Source: Tragulus kanchil (lineage: Eukaryota; Chordata; Mammalia; Artiodactyla; Tragulidae). From it: a DNA stretch of 64,000 nucleotides. Both the position numbers and the translations under genes were made by a program. The notes under the pieces were generated by a model, which was not told the origin of the DNA, did no database searches, and saw only the letters and a list, made by a program, of their open reading frames with translations. The stretch is taken from NCBI GenBank assembly GCA_022376925.1, contig JAIOJX010000004.1, forward strand, positions 175,551,501 to 175,615,500, read 5' to 3'. Numbering within the stretch: position 1 is the stretch's first letter; each line of letters opens with the position of its first letter. Positions 44,435 to 56,032 of the stretch are shown here, in pieces.

Positions 44435-45361
44435 TTACCTTTGTCTTCGCTCTGAGCTTCCCCCCAGAGAAGACGGATGGCAGAGCCTGAGAAAGCCTTT
44501 TTCTAAACTGGAGTGTCAGAGGGGATGGAGGGGGAGCTTCTGACACAGTGTCCCTCTCACGAGCCCCCAGATGGGCCTCTTCAGGGAAAGGCAGCTTTGC
44601 CACGTGAGATAGCAACTCCAAAGAAGATCTGTGTGAGGGCGGCCTCCTGGGGCAAAGAAGGGGCGGGGGGTGGACCCACCTCTCTGGGGAAGCGGGCAAC
44701 CCACGAGGAGCTGAGGGGCTCTCAGGAGGCACCTGTCCCGGATGCGGGCAGGGCCGTGGTCCCGCTGAGCTCAGCCCTGGACACCAGGCAGGTGCAGGCT
44801 GCAGGGGCTTTCCATGGGGAAGGGTCTGCCAGCCGGATGGGGGAATGAACAGGAGCAGGGATGTCTTGGCGTGGAGAGGAGGAGGCTGGGGACCACACCC
44901 CTCATCCTCATCTGCGGGAAGGAAGTGGAAGAAGAAGGACTTGGGGTTGAAAACTCCAAGAGAAGGATGTTCACGCAGGGAAGGGGCTGCTCCGTGAGCC
45001 AAGAGCTTCCCATCACGGGTGGAACATGAGCAGAGGAGGTGGGCGGGAGGGGAGGGGGCATAGCCCCAGGGGCTCAAGGACAAGGCGGAGGGAGCCCCAG
45101 GCCACCTCCAGACCCCAGGAGGCCCCTGAGCCATCCCCCTGTCTCCTCCTCCCTAGTCTTGCTCCCCAAGCAGCCAAGGCCTCCGCCCCAACCCCTGTTC
45201 CCGCCCTCCCGCCTGCCCCCAGGCACAGCGGCTGCCTCAGCTGCCCGGGCCCCAGGGCACCTGTTAGTCCTCGCCTGGCCTCTCGCCTCTGCTTCTGCGC
45301 CATGGCCCTGAGAGCCTGCGCCACAGGGAACTGTATCCCCCTGAGGGGAAGAAAGCCATCT
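44435..45361. other. GC-rich single-copy sequence, no gene recognised
   Basis: Long open frames occur on both strands (up to 275 residues on the minus strand over 44307-45134), but they are proline/glycine/arginine-rich in a GC-rich context, overlap each other, and show no domain. I do not call a gene. Confidence 0.35.
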
Positions 45362-45369
45362 GGGAGGTG

Positions 45370-45706
45370 TTTTTTTTTTTTTTTTAATAGGATAGCTTTT
45401 AATGTTTTTTTGGTGGGGGGCGGGTTAGGGCGGGAGGGGGGCGGGCGGGCCACTTCTATTGGTCTTTCATTTATCCATTTTTCATCCATCTTTGTTCTTT
45501 GGCCCGTGTGGGTCTCCCATCGCGGTGGCCCCCGTTGTCGCAGAGTACCAGCTCTGGGCGCATACGCTCCAGAGCTCTGGCTCAGTAATTGGACACATCC
45601 GTCCAGCCGCTCCATGGCACATGGGATCTTCCCAGGCCAGGGATCAAACCAGCGGCCCTTGTCCTGCAAGGCGGTGTCCTTACCCACTGGACTACCAAGG
45701 AAGCCC
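45370..45706 (-). mobile_element. Extended CHR-like SINE, copy h
   Basis: T-run, G-rich tract, 'ccacttctattggtctttca', the 'ctcagtaattggacac' block and a tRNA head with 'ttacccactggactaccaag'. The target-site duplication is approximately 'gggaggtgt' before and 'aggaggtgtc' after. Confidence 0.92.
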
Positions 45707-45959
45707 TAGGAGGTGTCTTATTTTCCTGTGTTCTCAGCGCCAAGCACAGGTCCTTGTCCCTAGGGGCACCTTTGAACACGCGAGGCATTGAACTGAAGGA
45801 GAAGTACCAATCTGAGGCCAACTTTCCCAATACTTTATAGTTCTACGTGTTAGCCAGCTCTTTCCTACGAAGGGCCAAATACCATGTTTTCAGATTTTGC
45901 CACCCACTTTCTGTGAGTTTATACCCAAAGTTATATTTATTTACCATTAATTTGATGAG

Positions 45960-46166
45960 CGCTTCCCTGGTGCCTCAGTGGTGAAGAGCCTCCCTGCCAG
46001 TACAGGAGATGCAGATTCAATCCCTGGGTCAGGAAGGCCCCCTGGAGGAGGCAACGGCACCCCACTACAGTGTTCTTGCCTGAGAAATCCCATAGACAGA
46101 GAAGCCTGGCGGGCGACGGCCCATGGGGTTGCACGGAGTGGGACGCAGCCGAGCGACTAAACAACA
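45960..46166 (+). mobile_element. Bov-tA SINE
   Basis: 'gcttccctggtgcctcagtg', 'aggaggcaacggcacccc' and 'gcggggttgcacgg'-like tail positions in the usual order. Diverged in the tail. Confidence 0.88.
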
Positions 46167-46252
46167 GCAAATGTGATTAGAACTCCCTGGGGGCCCCCTT
46201 TGCCTCTGCATTCAGGAAAAGGCCTCATACAGGACTCTTCTCCCTGTTTCCT

Positions 46253-46272
46253 ATTCATTCATTCATTCATTC
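46253..46272. repeat. (ATTC)5 microsatellite
   Basis: Five perfect ATTC units. Confidence 0.95.
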
Positions 46273-46429
46273 AAGAGCCACATGCGCTTGTCCTCAGCAC
46301 CTGCCAAGACAGAGGCGTTACGGCCCTGGAAGGGACTCACGGCTGCCGATGGGGCAGGCGAGGGGCTGGGAGCAGACGCGGCTGCAGAGAGCCCACCGTC
46401 TCGCCCGGGAGCACAGACACCCCAGAGGT

Positions 46430-46600
46430 GGTTACAAGGCCGGCCCTGTGACCTATCCTCGCTGTCTCTGTGGCCTTAGAAAAGTGACTTCCTTCCTCTG
46501 CACCTGTTTCCTCACCTGCAAGATGCAGCTATCACCGAGCCTGCCTGCCAGGTGGCCGAGAGGGTAGATGCAAGCCCAGCATCCAGCAAAGCGTTCCATT
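46430..46600 (+). mobile_element. MIR relic
   Basis: 'gtggccttagaaaagtgact', 'cacctgtttcctcacctgca' and 'agatgcagctatcaccgagc' follow the MIR consensus order. Confidence 0.65.
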
Positions 46601-48621
46601 CCTTCCTGGGGCCGCCCACCAGCACCCTCCCTCCACCCAGGCCCTGGTCAGGCCAGCAGCAGGCAGCTCAGTGCTGGGGCAGAGGTGCCGGGTGGTGTCA
46701 GAGGGCACCCGTGTCTGGTCCTGGCCCTGAGTTTCCTGCCAGCCTTGAGGTCAGCCACATCTGGCTAGGAGCCCAGCCCTGGTCCCATGGGCCACTCAGA
46801 GGTGTCCACGGCCTGTGCACGGTTCGTCTTCCAGACGGTGGTGACAGAGATCAGAAGAGAGATTTAGGGAGGGGAGAAGGGCAAAGGAATGGGCAGCAGG
46901 GCGCGGGGATGCGGTGACTCAGGCCCAGGCTCCCTGCCAGGCTGGGCCGCTGCTTGGGAATACTTTCACCCAAGCCAGATGCAAGGAGCCTGAAAACACT
47001 TTTCCTTGGCTCCCCGGGGTGGGGGAGTTTCCTGGGGCGGAGGCTTCTGGGGGAGTGGCGTTCTCGGGCTTGCAGGCTGCTGCTCTTCCTGGGTGAGCTG
47101 GTGGAAACATCACAGCATGGCATTCGCAGGTCTAGACTCGCCTGGCTTTCTCCCTCCCTTTTCCTTGATGGACGCAGGGCAAACTGTGGTTCTTGCCAAT
47201 CAGCCCGTCTGTCCCCTGCAGATTCCTGGTCCTCAAAGCCACGGTGCTGCAGGCGTTTGGTACAGAACGGGATTTTTCACTCCAGTGAACGCAGGAAGTC
47301 TCTTTACTTCCAAATGAGCTGTCTTCCGGAGAAAGTCTTTCCACTCAGAAACCGTATCAGAAATGATGCCAGGCTTCCAGGAACAGCCAGAAAGCTGCTT
47401 AACTCGGAGTGTGTCTGAAAATCTGTACCTGTGAAATGAACACAGCAAAAATCGATACGAGTTCCACCACCAGTAATGTTTTAATAGAAAAATAAATGGT
47501 TTTATTCCTCTGACTGCTGACCCTGGAGAGAGGTGGCTTCATCAGCCCCTCTGGGCCCCTCTCCTGTCTCAGCTCCGCGGCCTGGACCTGACATCCCAGC
47601 CCCTCCTCACCCGCCCTGTCTTTTCTACCCCGGGAGCTCCTTATCAAGGCTCAGAGCACAGTGGCCGTGGACCCCAGGGCAGGCTTAGCCTGACCTGGGC
47701 TCGTGTCCCTTTCACACGGGGTTCCCACGGGGTTGTCACGTAGATACGTGGGCATGAAGCTCTGTTCGAGACAGAACGTGTCTGGGACCGGACCTGACCC
47801 GGAGCAACGCTCTGGAGACGCTCACTGAGCCAAGGGATGAGGGAGCCAAAGCTCCGTGCGGGTCAGCAGAGGCTGACCTAGGAGTTAGAGGGGCTGGCCC
47901 GGGTCGTTACCATCCGTGGACCTAAGGCCTTAGCTCGACCCAGGTGTCCCCAGGCATGAGGGTTTGGGGGAGTAGGCCTAGACACAGTCTGAAGGGAAGA
48001 CAGGTGGGAGGAAGGGGACCTCGGGGCAGGCAGGAAAAGGGAGAGCAGAGCTTTCTCAAGGGCTCAGCCGGTGGGAGAGGCCCGGGAGAATCCCCACTGT
48101 CGCCCAGACCCTGGCACCTGCTTCTGGAACCTACCAGGGGCCGGCTCAGGACTCCACGGCAGTTGGAAGGACCCCTCCCATTCCCGCATGCCCCCTGCCG
48201 GCCCCCAGACCTGTCCTTCGCCTCAGAGTCCCTCATCCATAACCACACCCCCTTGGGGACGGCGCCTGCCTCTCTCCTGGGGCTGGACCCTTGTTCTCTG
48301 CAGAACCTCCCCCTGGCCCCAGGCCGGCCCAGCCCCTGCAAAGAGACTTACTCTAGAGAGACTCAAAGGCAAAACAGGTACTTTCAACCGGTACCTCATT
48401 CTTTGGGAAGCACCCTCACCTCCGTCACTTGTGGCTGTTCTTCATCAGATACAAGCAAGGGGGGTATTTCACGCCCATGTTGTCGGTGAGGAAACTGCCC
48501 CCACTGGCTTGGGATCCAAACCGAGGGGGGTTGCTTGAGCTTCACCACCTGGCCTTCTAAGGGGGCGGAGGAGGGAGACAGAAGGAAGGGGGTTGACTCA
48601 GCCGCTTGGAAGGGCTCTTCC
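46601..48621. other. Two kilobases of GC-rich single-copy sequence
   Basis: No SINE or LINE is recognised. Open frames up to 181 residues on the plus strand have no domain and overlap frames on the other strand. 47470-47510 is AT-rich. It may be intronic or intergenic. Confidence 0.35.
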
Positions 48622-48818
48622 TGGCCAGGCTCAGGTGGCAAAGCATCTGCCTGCCATGCAGGAGACCTGGGTTTGATCTCTGGGTCGGGCAGATTCCCTG
48701 GAGGGAAGAACGGCAGCCCACTCCAGAATTCTCGCCTGGAGAATTCCATGGACAGTGGAGCCTGGCGGGCTACGGCCCATGGGGCCACAGAGAGTTGGAC
48801 ACGACCGAGGGACTAACA
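48622..48818 (+). mobile_element. Bov-tA SINE
   Basis: 'ggctcaggtggcaaagcatc', 'gtttgatctctgggtcgggc', 'cagcccactccagaattctc' and 'agagttggacacgaccgagg'. Confidence 0.92.
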
Positions 48819-49550
48819 TTCTGGCTTTCTTTGCACCTTCCTGGCCAGCGCCCCCTTCAGAGCTGGCCCCCTGGAGACCTGCGCCTCACCGCCCGTGGCC
48901 CCTTGGGAATCTGCCTTGGGAAGCGCTGCGGGCGAATTCTCAAGTGTGAGAGCCAACGTCTGTTCCAGCACAGGGCCTCTGGATCTCTGGGGTGGAGCCA
49001 GGAGCCTTTGTAATTAGTAGCTGCCACACCCCCTCTGCCCACAAGGAACCAGAGGCCCTGGCTCTCAAAGAACCACAGAGCCGTGAGGGTGACCGTGCCT
49101 GACTTAGCCCCAGGGGAGGCTAGTTGCTCCCCTAATTGGCTGAGCTCTCGACGGGAGTCCTGCCTGAAAAGTCCCCGGTGGTCACCGCACAGCCGTGGAC
49201 TGGTGTGCCTGGCCTCCACTAGCTGGTCCCTGTGAAGCTGCCCCCAGAGGCGTTCCGAAGGTGTTCCCAGCCAAAGCCGCTGTCAGGGCAGGCCCTGGAG
49301 GAGGCTCCCGGGCAGGTCGAGGCGGGTGGGGTGGGGTCAGGAGCCACATACCCTGCCCTCTGTTCCCACAGGCCCCCAGCACGTTCCTGGTCCTGCCTGC
49401 CCTGTCCTTCCTCCTCCCTCCGCCACTTTATCAGGTGGCTTCTTGAGCCCCAGTCTGCCCCTGCTGCCAGACAGCCTCTGGGCAGCCGGAGTCCCCTAGA
49501 GAGGAAAGAAGCGACTTAGGGAGGCAGACATCCCAGCTGGGAGAGAGCCA
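48819..49550. other. GC-rich single-copy sequence, no gene recognised
   Basis: No repeat signature. Duplication 15 begins at 49155. Confidence 0.3.
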
Positions 49551-49556
49551 TGTGTG

Positions 49557-49571
49557 CCACCAGGTGGCGCC
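49557..49571. promoter_or_regulatory. CTCF-like site
   Basis: The 15-mer 'ccaccaggtggcgcc' fits the CTCF core consensus (CCASYAGRKGGCR). It lies in non-repeat DNA. Occupancy is not shown by sequence alone. The second copy is at 50630-50644. Confidence 0.5.
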
Positions 49572-49944
49572 ATCGGCACGGGACAACCCGGGGGCCGCCC
49601 TCGAGGCCGGAGGGGAAGGCGGCGGCAGGCTTAGGACAAGACCGTCCAGCTCAGGCCCCTGCCACCCAAGGACCGCCAGGAATTAGACTCCTGGTGGGTG
49701 CCCGTCTCGCCCGAGGACACAACCATACCAAGACCCTAAACCTAACAAGGCCGTGGCACCTGGTGAACATGCAACAAAGGTTGAAAAACGATGCCACCTT
49801 TGTTCTTCAGATCCTCAGGATTCTTTTCAGTGTGGCAGGGGCTTGGGAGGGGGCACTAGCTCCTTGCTGCCTCCCCCAGCGGAATTAACAAAGAAAGTCT
49901 CGTCTGACTCTGGGTATATGTCCAACAGGAAACCCTGGGCTCCG

Positions 49945-50045
49945 TCGGTTCTGTGACCCCTGGCGGCCACTTACTCTATCTTTTTCCATCACTAAATGAG
50001 GGGTATACGGCTGCACCCTCTGGAGAATCAAACGAATTGTAGGAG
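49945..50045 (+). mobile_element. MIR relic
   Basis: 'ttctgtgacccctggcggcc', 'acttactctatctttttcca' and 'aatgaggggtatacggctgc'. The second copy is at 51018-51118. Confidence 0.5.
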
Positions 50046-50059
50046 AGCATAGTAATTAA

Positions 50060-50228
50060 AGGGCTCCCCTGGGGGCTCAGATGATAAAGAATCCATCTGC
50101 AATGTGGGAGACCCAGGTTTGATCCCTGGGTGAGGAATATCCCCTGGAGAAGGGCATGGCAGCCCGCTCCAGAATTCTTGCCTGGAGAGTTCCACGGACG
50201 TAGGAGCCCGGCGGGCTACGGTTCACAG
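50060..50228 (+). mobile_element. Bov-tA SINE cut by an assembly join
   Basis: 'gggctcccctgggggctcag' through 'gcgggctacggttcacagag', then an abrupt switch to the start of the second copy. The complete element is at 51134-51345. Confidence 0.9.
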
Positions 50229-51133
50229 AGTCCTGCCTGAAAAGTCCCCGGTGGTCACCGCACAGCCGTGGACTGGTGTGCCTGGCCTCCACTAGCTGGT
50301 CCCTGTGAAGCTGCCCCCAGAGGCGTTCCGAAGGTGTTCCCAGCCAAAGCCGCTGTCAGGGCAGGCCCTGGAGGAGGCTCCCGGGCAGGTCGAGGCGGGT
50401 GGGGTGGGGTCAGGAGCCACATACCCTGCCCTCTGTTCCCACAGGCCCCCAGCACGTTCCTGGTCCTGCCTGCCCTGTCCTTCCTCCTCCCTCCGCCACT
50501 TTATCAGGTGGCTTCTTGAGCCCCAGTCTGCCCCTGCTGCCAGACAGCCTCTGGGCAGCCGGAGTCCCCTAGAGAGGAAAGAAGCGACTTAGGGAGGCAG
50601 ACATCCCAGCTGGGAGAGAGCCATGTGTGCCACCAGGTGGCGCCATCGGCACGGGACAACCCGGGGGCCGCCCTCGAGGCCGGAGGGGAAGGCGGCGGCA
50701 GGCTTAGGACAAGACCGTCCAGCTCAGGCCCCTGCCACCCAAGGACCGCCAGGAATTAGACTCCTGGTGGGTGCCCGTCTCTCCCGAGGACACAACCATA
50801 CCAAGACCCTAAACCTAACAAGGCCGTGGCACCTGGTGAACATGCAACAAAGGTTGAAAAACGATGCCACCTTTGTTCTTCAGATCCTCAGGATTCTTTT
50901 CAGTGTGGCAGGGGCTTGGGAGGGGGCACTAGCTCCTTGCTGCCTCCCCCAGCGGAATTAACAAAGAAAGTCTCGTCTGACTCTGGGTATATGTCCAACA
51001 GGAAACCCTGGGCTCCGTCGGCTCTGTGACCCCCGGCGGCCACTTACTCTATCTTTTTCCATCACTAAATGAGGGGTATACGGCTGCACCCTCTGGAGAA
51101 TCAAACGAATTGTAGGAGAGCATAGTAATTAAA

Positions 51134-51345
51134 GGGCTCCCCTGGGGGCTCAGATGATAAAGAATCCATCTGCAATGTGGGAGACCCAGGTTTGATCCCT
51201 GGGTGAGGAATATCCCCTGGAGAAGGGCATGGCAGCCCGCTCCAGAATTCTTGCCTGGAGAGTTCCACGGACGTAGGAGCCCGGCGGGCTACGGTTCACA
51301 GAGTCGCAAAGAGTCGGACACGACTGAAGCGACTAATACTTTCAC
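51134..51345 (+). mobile_element. Bov-tA SINE, complete
   Basis: Same element as 50060-50228, here with its 3' end 'gcaaagagtcggacacgact' and 'gaagcgactaatact'. Confidence 0.93.
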
Positions 51346-51379
51346 TTCACTTTTCATAAGGATTAAAAGCAAAACCAAG

Positions 51380-51652
51380 GGGCTTCCCTGGTGGTCCAGT
51401 GGTTGGGGAGTCCGCCTTGTAGTGCAAGGGGCACCGGTTCGATCCTTGGCCCAGGGAGATCCCACATGCTGCAGAGTGGCTGGACCAATGTGTCCAATTA
51501 CCGAGCCGGAGCTCTGGAGCGCATGCGCCCAGAGCCAATGCTTTGCAGTGAGAGAGGCCACTGCAATGGGGAGCCCACACAGGCCAAAAAATAAAAAGAT
51601 GGATGAAAATAGATATAAATAAAAGGTGCATGATGGGGAAAAGAAAAAAAAA
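51380..51652 (+). mobile_element. Extended CHR-like SINE, copy i
   Basis: 'ggcttccctggtggtccagt', 'gtgtccaattaccgagccgg' and a perfect 'gcgcatgcgc' at 51519-51528, then A-tail. The flanks 'aaaccaagg' and 'aagccaagg' are a probable target-site duplication. Confidence 0.92.
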
Positions 51653-51689
51653 AGTAAAGCCAAGGAGCTGGAGTTCTTGTTCCTAGTTT

Positions 51690-51760
51690 ACTAGTTACCT
51701 GGGCTTACTAGCTGTCCCTAGCTTACTAGCTTACCTAGGCTTACTAGCTGTGTGGCCTTA
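51690..51760. repeat. 37-bp imperfect tandem repeat
   Basis: 'ggcttactagctgt' at 51702 and 51739, with related 'cttactag' and 'ttacct' strings between. It sits at the start of a MIR relic. Confidence 0.75.
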
Positions 51761-51890
51761 GGTAAGTGGCTTATGGTCTCTGAACTGCAGTTTCATTTGT
51801 AAAACAGAAGCCATAACAACACCTACACCCCCGAGGTGTCCATGATGAGGACTAAAGTATTCATTGCATCGAGTCTTTAGAATTGTGGCT
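51735..51890 (+). mobile_element. MIR relic
   Basis: 'agctgtgtggccttaggtaa', 'gtggcttatggtctctgaac' and 'tgcagtttcatttgtaaaac' are the MIR core order. Confidence 0.7.
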
Positions 51891-52970
51891 GGCGTGAAAC
51901 AAACACGTCATCGACAGGCCCAATTCGGGCAGCGTGAGCTGAGAAGAGACTCTGGAGATGGACCGGGTCAGCCTTCCAGGCCAGGCAGGCGTCTCCAGCA
52001 GCACGCAGGGTGGGTGGTGTGCACACCTCCAGTGGGAGCGCTCACCCCCCGAGAAAGGAGGCTGGTCCCCTGGGATCGTCACCCAGCTCACGCCTGGACA
52101 GATCCCGTTCAGCCGAATCGCCGCCAGTTGTCCTCCCGGGGCTGGGGGGTCGGGGCCGCTCTCGGAGCGAGGAGTCCCACCAGCCCCCGCAGGCTGCTAC
52201 GCGGTGCAGAAAGGGGCCCCCACGGCAGACCTGGTGTTGCTCGGAGCGGAGGGAGGTGGACCCCCACACCACTCTCTCTCCAAGGTCGGGGTGCCGAGGG
52301 CGAGGGTGGAAGGCAACATCGTGGAGGCCGGAGGGGGCGGCGTCCTCCATCTGGACCACCAGGCCGGTCTACAGGTCGTTCTCAGAAGGGGCCCCTCCAG
52401 CCGGCAGACTCCTCCTGGTGCTGGGGTCTACAGGAGGAAGGAAATGACTCCCGGCAGGTGGGAAAGGAGGAGTGGTCCCCTTCTGCTTCCTGCTCACCGG
52501 TCACCCCCAGTGCGGCCTGGAGAGGGCGCGCAGCGGAGACAGCAGATCCTGAGCTCCAGGGCCTCACCTCGCCGCTCACTCACCCTTGCCGCGGTCACAT
52601 GGGGCCGCTGGAACGCTGCGCTGGGGGTTCTGTTTTCCTCCCTAGGCGAGGAGCGCTCTGAGGGCAGAACTAGGACTTAGGCTTTGTACTCCCACTGCCT
52701 GACCCACAGTAGGCACTTACTAGCCGCACAGAGGCCAGCAACAGTGGTCCAGTTCGGAAAGCTTTAGTCTCTGTGTGAACAAGACGCTTTAGGACGGCAG
52801 GGGACGTGTGTGCCTGCCCATTTCCTCCTCCTTCACAGCTGCCACCTCCTCCATGCAGTGCTCCTGGTCACCCCCTCCTCCCTTTGCTCTGAGTCATTCA
52901 CTTCCTCCCCTGCCTCCCTCTTTGCTCTGTACACGCTCTGCCATCAAGGCAGGCTGGAGCAGCTGCGGGG
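51891..52970. other. GC-rich single-copy sequence, no gene recognised
   Basis: Two overlapping plus-strand frames, at 51864-52661 (265 residues) and 51958-52680 (240 residues), are the longest in this part. Neither shows a domain, they compete for the same DNA, and the first starts inside a MIR. A hidden exon is possible but not supported. Confidence 0.3.
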
Positions 52971-52974
52971 GTCC

Positions 52975-53160
52975 TCCTCAGAGGCATTTCCCCCGGACGC
53001 ATGTCTTAACTGTGCGACCTTGGGCAAATTTTAGCTTCCTTGTGCCTCGTTATCCTTATCTGTACAATGGGAATGATTATGAACGCTCCTCGTGGAACTG
53101 CAGGGAGCATTGACGTGTAGATTAAATCATCCCGGGTGGCATCTGGCCTTGAGTAGCTGC
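52975..53160 (+). mobile_element. MIR relic
   Basis: 'ctgtgcgaccttgggcaaat', 'gttatccttatctgtacaat' and 'gggaatgattatgaacgctc'. The join of duplication 16 falls inside it; the partial second copy starts at 54143. Confidence 0.75.
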
Positions 53161-53189
53161 TCTGAGCTGCCTTGCGATTATGTCATTGT

Positions 53190-53350
53190 GCCAATGGCTA
53201 CTCTCCCACCGGAGACGTGGGCTCCTTGAAGCTGGACGCTTTCCGCTTCGTTCTGTGGAGGCCAGTGCCTGGGAAAGAACAGGTACACCGTTAAATGAGA
53301 AGGCATGGATGGATAGACGGACGGGTGGACAGATGGTTGGAAGAGAGCAG
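53190..53350 (+). mobile_element. L2 3' end relic with GGAT-type tail
   Basis: 'gacgtgggctccttgaagct', 'ggccagtgcctgggaaagaa' and 'ggatggatagacggacggg' match an L2 3' end and its tail. The second copy is at about 54277-54437. Confidence 0.6.
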
Positions 53351-54110
53351 AAGCTGCTGTGAGCGTTCCCCAGGCCCCTCACCGGCAGACTCAGCTGTGG
53401 AGGCCTGTCCCCAAGGCTGCGAAGCCCCCGGCCGCGCCCTTGCGCTGCCAAGGGAGGCTCACAGCCTCTGCTCTTCCCTTCACGGGTCCCCCCGGCGGCA
53501 GAGGAGAGGAGAAGCCTGCCGCCCAGAGTCCAGCAAGTTCACTGCTCAGTGGCCAAGTCAGCGAGAGGAGGTGGAGAGTCTCGAAGAAAATAAGGTTTCT
53601 GAACATGCTGTGGCTTCTCTTTTGCCACCCTGGTTCCTGAAGCCCAGACAGCACCGCCTGGGCCCCGGCTCCCCACCCGCGCCCGTGCCTGCGTCTTCCC
53701 GGAAGACTGGGTGGCCTCAGAGGAAACTCAATAATGACCCAAGACTTCCGGCCACTTCTTTTCAAGTCCTGTCTGCCGGGCAGGGCATGGGCCTCCTCCC
53801 GCCCCAGCCTGGAGTCCGGCCTGATGTCTTGAGGCCTGACGGGGGCCTCCAGTGTGCCAGGCCTGATGGCAGGCACCACCTTCACAGCGCGCCTGGGAGG
53901 GAGGCACGTTTCCCCATCTCAGGCTCGTGCGTCCATCATCCGTGCACCAGCATCCAGAGCGTGCAGAGCGGGCGCCAGCGCCGTGCCAGGCTCAGAGCGG
54001 CGGCCAAGTGCCCGGGGTATGCAGATCCGGAGGGCGGGCTGCACCTCCGGGGGCTGAGGGCTTTGTGTCGGCGGTGGCAGAGGGGAGCGGGCCAAGCAGC
54101 CCAGGAGCGG
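53351..54110. other. GC-rich single-copy sequence, no gene recognised
   Basis: Open frames up to 305 residues cross the L2 relic and the join and are not credible genes. It is copied at 54438-55196. Confidence 0.35.
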
Positions 54111-55196
54111 CGGGGTCAGCATGGGGAGCGGTTGGGCAACGCCCTTATCTGTACAATGGGAATGATTATGAACGCTCCTTGTGGAACTGCAGGGAGCATT
54201 GACGTAGATTAAATCATCCCGGGTGGCATCTGGCCTTGAGTAGCTGCTCTGAGCTGCCTTGCGATTATGTCATTGTGCCAATGGCTACTCTCCCACCGGA
54301 GACGTGGGCTCCTTGAAGCTGGACGCTTTCCGCTTCGTTCTGTGGAGGCCAGTGCCTGGGAAAGAACAGGTACACCGTTAAATGAGAAGGCATGGATGGA
54401 TAGACGGACGGGTGGACAGATGGTTGGAAGAGAGCAGAAGCTGCTGTGAGCGTTCCCCAGGCCCCTCACCGGCAGACTCAGCTGTGGAGGCCTGTCCCCA
54501 AGGCTGCGAAGCCCCGGCCGCCCCCTTGCGCTGCCAAGGGAGGCTCACAGCCTCTGCTCTTCCCTTCACGGGTCCCCCCGGCGGCAGAGGAGAGGAGAAG
54601 CCTGCCGCCCAGAGTCCAGCAAGTTCACTGCTCAGTGGCCAAGTCAGCGAGAGGAGGTGGAGAGTCTCGAAGAAAATAAGGTTTCTGAACATGCTGTGGC
54701 TTCTCTTTTGCCACCCTGGTTCCTGAAGCCCAGACAGCACCGCCTGGGCCCCGGCTCCCCACCCGCGCCCGTGCCTGCGTCTTCCCGGAAGACTGGGTGG
54801 CCTCAGAGGAAACTCAATAATGACCCAAGACTTCCGGCCACTTCTTTTCAAGTCCTGTCTGCCGGGCAGGGCATGGGCCTCCTCCCGCCCCAGCCTGGAG
54901 TCCGGCCTGATGTCTTGAGGCCTGACGGGGGCCTCCAGTGTGCCAGGCCTGATGGCAGGCACCACCTTCACAGCGCGCCTGGGAGGGAGGCACGTTTCCC
55001 CATCTCAGGCTCGTCCGTCCATCATCCGTGCACCAGCATCCAGGGCGCGCAGAGCGGGCGCCAGCGCCGTGCCAGGCTCAGAGCGGCGGCCAAGTGCCCG
55101 GGGTATGCAGATCCGGAGGGCGGGCTGCACCTCCGGGGGCTGAGGGCTTTGTGTCGGCGGTGGCAGAGGGGAGCGGGCCAAGCAGCCCAGGAGCGG

Positions 55197-55825
55197 GCAG
55201 GCGGGGGTGGAGGCAGAGCCCAGGTGCCCGTGCCGAGGCAGCCTGGCACTCGGCCGCTTCCCGATGCCAAGTCATAAAGAGGCTTCTGCAGGCGCAGACT
55301 GACGCCTTCCTGATGCTCCCTCTGCACGTGGACGCGTTAACATGACGTCTGTCACCATGGCATCGAGGTGCTTTGACAACCTGCGCCCCCCAGCAGCTCG
55401 GAAACAGCACGAAGCAAATGATCTGTCTCACGGCGAGAGGCGCGGTCATGGATCACTGTGATGGATCCACAGTCGAGGCCACTGGGGTCCGCGCCGCCCC
55501 CGCCCGCGGCAAGGGTCTCGCGTTCATATGTCTTCCTCACCTGGTGGGGGGCCCGCTGCCCGCCCTCCTCTTGGCGCTCCCGGAGTGGGTGGGACACGGC
55601 TTCTGGTTTTCACTGTCCGTGCGCTCCGCGTCCACGGGTGAAGCATTCAGACCGAGGGCAGAAAGCGGACGCAGCCCTGCCGTCCCTGGAAGCCGGACAG
55701 GGGTGGGGAGGGAGGCTCTGGCCGCACACAGCCGGGCTGCCCCTGCCGTGGGCAGGCTGCTGCGCCTCTTGGGGACATGGTTTGTCAGATTGGGATAAAA
55801 ACCTTTCTCTCGAGGGTTGATGAAG
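55197..55825. other. GC-rich, CpG-bearing single-copy sequence
   Basis: No repeat signature. Open frames occur on both strands without a domain. Confidence 0.3.
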
Positions 55826-56032
55826 GGCTTCCTCGGTTACTCAGCCGTAAAGCATCCGCCTGCCAGGCAGGAGGCTCGAGCTCGAGCCCTGGGCCGGGAA
55901 GATCCCCGGAGGAGGCAATGGCCACCCGCTCCAGTGCTCTTGCCTGGAAATTCCCACGGACAGAGGAGCCGGGCGGGCTACGGTCCCCAGGGTCGCGAAG
56001 AGTCGGGCTCGACTGAGCAACCGGGCAACGAC
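55826..56032 (+). mobile_element. Bov-tA SINE, CpG-rich
   Basis: 'gggcttcctcggttactcag', 'gaagatccccggaggaggca', 'cccgctccagtgctcttgcc' and 'gcgaagagtcgggctcgact'. Many CpG sites are preserved. Confidence 0.93.

Larger units (their letters stand above)
49155..51305. repeat. Direct duplication 15 (49155-50232 / 50228-51305)
   Basis: The offset is 1073 bp with no length change seen. A few base differences (49710 g against 50783 t; 49949 t against 51022 c) look allelic. The join cuts a Bov-tA SINE: 50060-50228 is truncated and 51134-51345 is complete. Confidence 0.95.
53054..55196. repeat. Direct duplication 16 (53054-54110 / 54143-55196)
   Basis: The offset is 1089 falling to 1086 bp. The filler is 32 bp (54111-54142). 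The second copy loses 'tg' about 55 bp after its start and bases near 54513. Base changes also occur. Confidence 0.95.

Noticed and set aside
44307..45134. A 275-residue minus-strand coding region
   Set aside because: It is a low-complexity, proline- and serine-rich frame in GC-rich DNA with competing frames on the other strand and no domain. Its start crosses into the end of duplication 14.
51864..52680. Overlapping 265- and 240-residue frames as a gene
   Set aside because: Two frames compete over the same GC-rich DNA, one starts in a MIR, and neither has a recognisable domain. It is kept only as an unresolved region.
53295..54212. A 305-residue plus-strand coding region
   Set aside because: It begins in an L2 relic and its end lies beyond an artefactual join.
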